Of a stretch of 64,000 bases of DNA, positions 60,001-64,000 are shown piece by piece. This DNA comes from Gigaspora margarita (taxonomy: Eukaryota > Glomeromycota > Glomeromycetes > Diversisporales > Gigasporaceae), in the NCBI GenBank assembly GCA_009809945.1, contig WTPW01001077.1:111310-175309 (forward strand), written 5' to 3'. The position numbers and the translations under genes were made by a program. The stretch's first letter is position 1, and each line of letters starts with the position of its first letter. The notes beneath the pieces are model-generated. The model had not been told where the DNA came from and made no database searches. It was given only the letters and a program-made list of their open reading frames with translations.

Positions 60001-60905
60001 TTACAATGGTACATTAATGATGGCACCAACGACAGCACCAATGATAGCACCACTAATAGCGAAGCAACATGATAAAAAGAAAATAAATAAATTGTTAATA
60101 AACAGAAAAAAAGCAATGTAAAAAAAATACTTATACGCAGATCCTGCTAGATATTTATGTGTGATTTAGTATGCACACTATATAAAGAACTTAGTTGTAC
60201 CATTACTACGTATTTAGCACTAGTTTGTATATTGCATTCAAGTTTCCTTCTTTTAATTTTTGGATGTACCTGGTACTATTACCATGTATATTACAATCTG
60301 CCCTCCTTTTCATTTTGGCTAGTTCATATTTTATATTCAAATAAATTATTTTAGCTTACGTGATTGTACAGTATGCTTGAAGAATATTATGGTTTGGAAA
60401 TCAGAAGCATCTAACAAGCTCCGATAACCTATAAAGCTAAAAAAAAAAACTTATGCATTAGTTAATCTTGCATAACTGATAACAGATAAATGCTACCTTT
60501 AGGCTAGATTATTCTGCATTTAACTACTTACAAAATCCATTCGCAACCATTTGCATATTCGTAAGGCTCCACTAAAAAAGGCCAAAAATAGTGTCTCAAG
60601 GGTTTTGGTAATATAAAACCTAAAAAAATAATCATATTTCGTAAATTTTTTCATTCATGCGCTGCTTAATTTCACCTTCGAACACTACATTTCAGCTCAA
60701 GATTATTATCAACTACTCTTTTAACCATAGATAAAATTTATAAAGTTGATAGTAGGAGGCCACGAGAATATTATAGCCAAAAAAGAACTATGTACAATGT
60801 CTCAGTGGCCCACAAATTCAAAAAAACCAATATTTTATGAATTTTTTACTATTAAATCTTGATTTTTTTTTTTATATATGTGCAAATGTAATGATGATCA
60901 TCTCT
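60001..60905. other. Non-coding right part of the insertion
   Basis: No supported gene. Repeated short pieces resembling GCCAAAAATAGTGTCTCA occur near 60580 and 60778. Confidence 0.4.
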
Positions 60906-60935
60906 GACATGTCAGCTAACTGCTAACTTCAACAG

Positions 60936-62026
60936 GCCCTTATATTCTTTACAATGATACAAATATATTTGATACAATAGCGATGAAATGGTTGATACTA
61001 ACTTTGCCCAATATCCCATTTGTTCGTGGATATTATACCGCTGTATTGAAAGATAATTTTGTATTTTACATTGGTAGTATAGGTGATGGTAGTCTTGTAA
61101 ATATGGATGAGGTATTTGTAATTTACAGTAATTTCGTAAAATTTTCAAATTTATTTATACAGTAACTAATTGAATTAAGTAGATTCCAGCATTTGATATG
61201 GCAAATTTAAAATAGTTATCTATGGTACGCATACATGATGATGTAATAGTATTACACAAATATAGAAGAATATAATAATACTTTTCAGCTGTTTTAAGTA
61301 TATACCATAATATAAAAATCTATTAATTATTATTATTATTTTTAGTACTATATATATTTATATTACATTTTTAAATAGCTCAAGATGGACTTATTCTTAT
61401 TTATGGTAGGGTGGAAAGTTTTAATTCTCAAGCACTACCTGATGTTTCTTTGTTAAATGTAAATATTATGCCATATAAATAGAAGGCTATCACAAATAAA
61501 GCACTGCAATCACTTTTGTTTCATTCAGTAACATTATATGGAATATATATGATTATTGCATTTGGTAATTATAATATTTTAAATAATTTAAATATTACTT
61601 AGTGTATCTGATCATAATAAAAATTTAGTAGACTAAATTACTAATTTTTTTTTACTATATTTCAAATTAATATTAATTTCTGAATATCTTTCTATTCAAT
61701 TTACTCTATGTTTAGGTGCTATTGTTCCTTCATAGCCACAACTATTATCAAAATTTGCGCTTAATTCTGATTTATATATTTTTAATACACAAAATTATAC
61801 ATGGATTAATACTTTTAATGCAACAAATATATATGGATTTAATTCAACAAACTTAACAAATGACCATAATGATTCAATTAATAGTTTAAATCAGAAAAAT
61901 TCACTTTCATTAGGTGCAATAGTTAGTATTGGCATATCTGCAGTAGTGGTTGCATTTATTATCATTTTAGGAATTTATATTTGCAGTAGACTGAATGCAG
62001 ACAAGACCAAAAACATGTGTGTTTAA
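60936..62026 (+). pseudogene. Kelch-repeat membrane protein, 3' part
   Basis: In order: PYILYNDTNIFDTIAMKW, then LTLPNIPFVRGYYTAVLKDN and VFYIGSIGDGS; after a probable intron ending AATAG (about 61379), AQDGLILIYGRVESF and ALPDVSLLNVNIMP; SLLFHSVTLYGIYMIIAFG; after an intron of about 150 nt (61568-61716), LNSDLYIFNTQNYTWINTF. It ends with an Asn-rich linker, a membrane helix (IVSIGISAVVVAFIIILGIY) and a short cytosolic tail, TAA at 62024-62026. Two in-frame stops (after IMPYK and after AIVPS) show decay. Blade order continues that of the 5' part at 47609-48135, so both probably come from one gene. Confidence 0.75.
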
Positions 62027-62581
62027 AGAGATATTCACTAGAGAAACTACAGTAATTAGATTAAGCCCATTGTTTTTAGAACTATAGCAAAAAAAACTGT
62101 ATATATTAGAGAAAATGTGCGTTTATAGAAGTGATATAGAGTTTTTATAGACTAGAACTAAACTATATTAAATATTTATAGAGGCTTAGATAAATTGTAC
62201 ATTTATTGGGACTGATTTAGTTCTAAGCCCAAACTTAGAACAAGGCTACTGTGCTTGTAAAAAGAGAAGCGTGTACTAACATGAATGCATCTAGTAAGAT
62301 AACATATACTGTATCAAAAGTTTTGCATTCGCAAAAATATTTGTAATTGCTACTACGCAAGTGACTAGCTATAGATTTAATAAAATATATTTTAAATTTC
62401 ATAAAAAATAATTATTAGATAAAAAGTTATTAAATATTAAATTTGATGTATTTGTATTAAAAATCATTAATTTACTATATGTACTATATAATTTAATAGT
62501 AAAACTAAGCATAAAAATAACTATTAGTAATTTTTTTTATATTTATATAAACAAATATTTAAATTTTAGAAAAAATGTGTT
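62027..62581. other. 3' flank of the kelch gene
   Basis: No gene was seen. TGCTACTACGCAAGT at about 62348 matches the copy at about 51792. Confidence 0.45.
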
Positions 62582-63603
62582 TGTCACCGGCAGTGACTGT
62601 CACCAGAACATAATCGACCAATTAGATCATGTAACATTATGATCAAAACAAAACAAAGCGTCAAAACTTACTATTATTAGAGTTGGAGTTAGAGCCATAG
62701 TTAAGGTTGGGGTAAAGCTTAGTACTGTTATCCTATATCCACTTCTTTAAAGATAGTAGGTAACTAGAGCGATCTTAGACAGTGATCACTTTGTGTAATC
62801 TTACTTGTTACTGTGATATATCTAAGTCGAAAGGCATTTTTCAAGAAAACTTAACAAAGAAGATTTATGGTAATTTGCAATTATGAAAGAGACAACAATT
62901 AAAAGTATATGAAGATACTAGTAACTGTTTAATTTGTGTAGTAAATAAATGNTTTATTTATTGAAAGAGTATGAAGACTCGATGTTGAACTTGGGGTCCA
63001 CATCGGCTGCTTTTATACATTTTTGTTTTTCACAAATGTAACAGGCTATATCTAGGACATGTGCAATAAATGCTATATCTACTACTAATAAAATATATAG
63101 TATAAATAATATAAATGTAATATATGAAATAAATGACATATGTGTTATAAATAAAATATAGAGTATATATGCTATAAATATGACATGTTTTATAAATGCC
63201 ATATATGCACTTTGGCACGCAGTAGATCGCCTAGCCAATCAAATTACAGATCACATGATTGATCACTTATTGGTTCCGATTTTGTCATCCAGTGGTCTTG
63301 TAGAGATGATCTATAGCTCGTTAGAACCATCTTGATGAGCTGATTTGAATGGTAGTCATTTCATTCAATTCTGATTATTGGATCGAGAGTTATGCCCATT
63401 TTGTGTATTTTTATAGGTCAACAGTACATAGGAAAATTTTGCAAGGAATATTTTTTTCGCATAAAAAAAAGTAGGTTCATAGACAAAATTTTAAGTTAGA
63501 AGCGATTTTTCAAAAAACCAAAGTTTTTGCGTTTTTCACATTACACATGATCCTTTGATCTAATTGGTCGATCACACTCTGGTGACTGTCACCGCCGGTG
63601 ACA
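62582..63603. mobile_element. 1.0-kb TIR element with hairpin ends
   Basis: Inverted ends of about 50 bp: TGTCACCGGCAGTGACTGTC at the left and, read from the right, TGTCACCGGCGGTGACAGTC, then CACCAGA and ATCGACCAATTAGATCA on both sides. The outermost bases can themselves fold (TGTCACCG/CGGTGACA). The middle (63060-63220) is an AT-rich repeat around TATAAATAATATAAATGTAA, which keeps minus-strand frames open without encoding a plausible protein. No clear target duplication. Confidence 0.7.
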
Positions 63604-64000
63604 AATAGATTCACTCTAAATTTTAAAATAATCTTCTTTATTATTTAATAAAATAAAGTTAAATTAAAAAACTTAAATTTTATATAAAAATTTTTTATTA
63701 CTATATCACAATCAAATTTATCATTTCTAAATATACTAAAATTTACTTAGAAAGTTATTGCTAATAAATTTTTTTATTTTTTATATAAAACAATTAAATA
63801 GATCATATTAAAACCTTTCCTATTTTCCAAAATAATTTTTTAAATTAAAAAAATTAAATTTTATTACTTAAAAAAATTACTATTAACTTTTATTGAGGTA
63901 TCAATCTTTTTGCACTGGCCTATACAAATAAATAATTAAAAAAGTATTAAACTTTTTTCGAATATTGCAAAATGTAAAATCAGATAATAGTAATAAAAAT
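63604..64000. other. AT-rich window end
   Basis: Nothing recognised. Confidence 0.4.

Larger units (their letters stand above)
48124..60905. mobile_element. Possible 12.8-kb insertion splitting the kelch gene
   Basis: The 9-mer GACATGTCA occurs at 48115-48123, just where kelch coding stops, and at 60906-60914, just before it resumes. The simplest reading is one insertion with a 9-bp target duplication, later loaded with further elements. Terminal inverted repeats were not found, which leaves the class open. GACATGTCA is itself nearly palindromic, so a chance match is possible. Inside are a transposase (52750-55779), MITEs, a LINE and a kinase fragment. Confidence 0.45.

Noticed and set aside
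60157-60354. 65-codon frame rich in hydrophobic residues
   Set aside because: AT-rich non-coding DNA, no relatives and no promoter or intron signals.
62954-63238. Minus-strand frame rich in Ile, Tyr and Phe, looking like membrane segments
   Set aside because: Translation of an AT-rich internal repeat of a TIR element; two overlapping frames look equally good.

Overview
The window looks like nuclear DNA of an arbuscular-mycorrhizal fungus, most likely Rhizophagus (Glomeromycotina). This is an inference, from very AT-rich DNA, short GT-AG introns, an F-box/LRR gene, Sel1-repeat and tyrosine-kinase-like (TKL) kinase genes with the LPYVAPE signature, kelch genes with a C-terminal membrane helix, and dense decayed transposons. 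Only one gene (F-box/LRR, 116-2137) is fully intact as read. One Sel1-kinase gene is open apart from its first codons, and another carries a single one-base lesion.

Layout. 1-5.6 kb: intact F-box/LRR gene, then a small gene remnant and AT-rich DNA. 5.7-9.8 kb: a Helitron on the minus strand (zinc-finger region, HUH Rep domain, Pif1-like helicase) with about six frame changes. 10-13 kb: two arrays of the octamer ATTAATCG around a non-coding stretch. 13-14.1 kb: an unrecognised nuclear-looking protein gene with one frameshift. 15.66-16.23 kb: a minisatellite of about 115 bp. 16.95-42.96 kb: a tandem family of five Sel1-repeat + kinase genes, called here A, B, C, D and E (A, B, D decayed; C, E close to intact). 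They are separated by two kinds of roughly 3-kb spacer used in the order A-X-B-Y-C-...-Y'-D-X'-E. In all five the Sel1 exon and the kinase exon are joined across two short introns that enclose a 20-nt microexon; skipping it would break the frame. Between C and D lie a small MITE, a decayed pyranose 2-oxidase gene, a block with a tandem repeat and a foldback, and a 1.4-kb TIR transposon.

43-47.5 kb: non-coding DNA with hairpin repeats, two copies of a palindromic MITE and a SINE-like retroposon inserted in one of them. 47.6-62.0 kb: a kelch-repeat membrane-protein gene split into a 5' part (47.6-48.1 kb) and a 3' part (60.9-62.0 kb). The roughly 12.8 kb between them is bounded by a 9-bp direct repeat and holds a broken, unclassified DNA transposase, two small TIR elements and a kinase fragment that is itself split by a 5'-truncated LINE. 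62.6-63.6 kb: one more TIR element.

Working together: the Sel1-kinase genes are probably signalling proteins, with Sel1 repeats as protein-protein scaffold and a TKL-type kinase as output. They appear to evolve by tandem duplication, exchange between copies and decay, with transposons entering introns and spacers. No RNA gene, CRISPR array or prokaryotic feature was seen.
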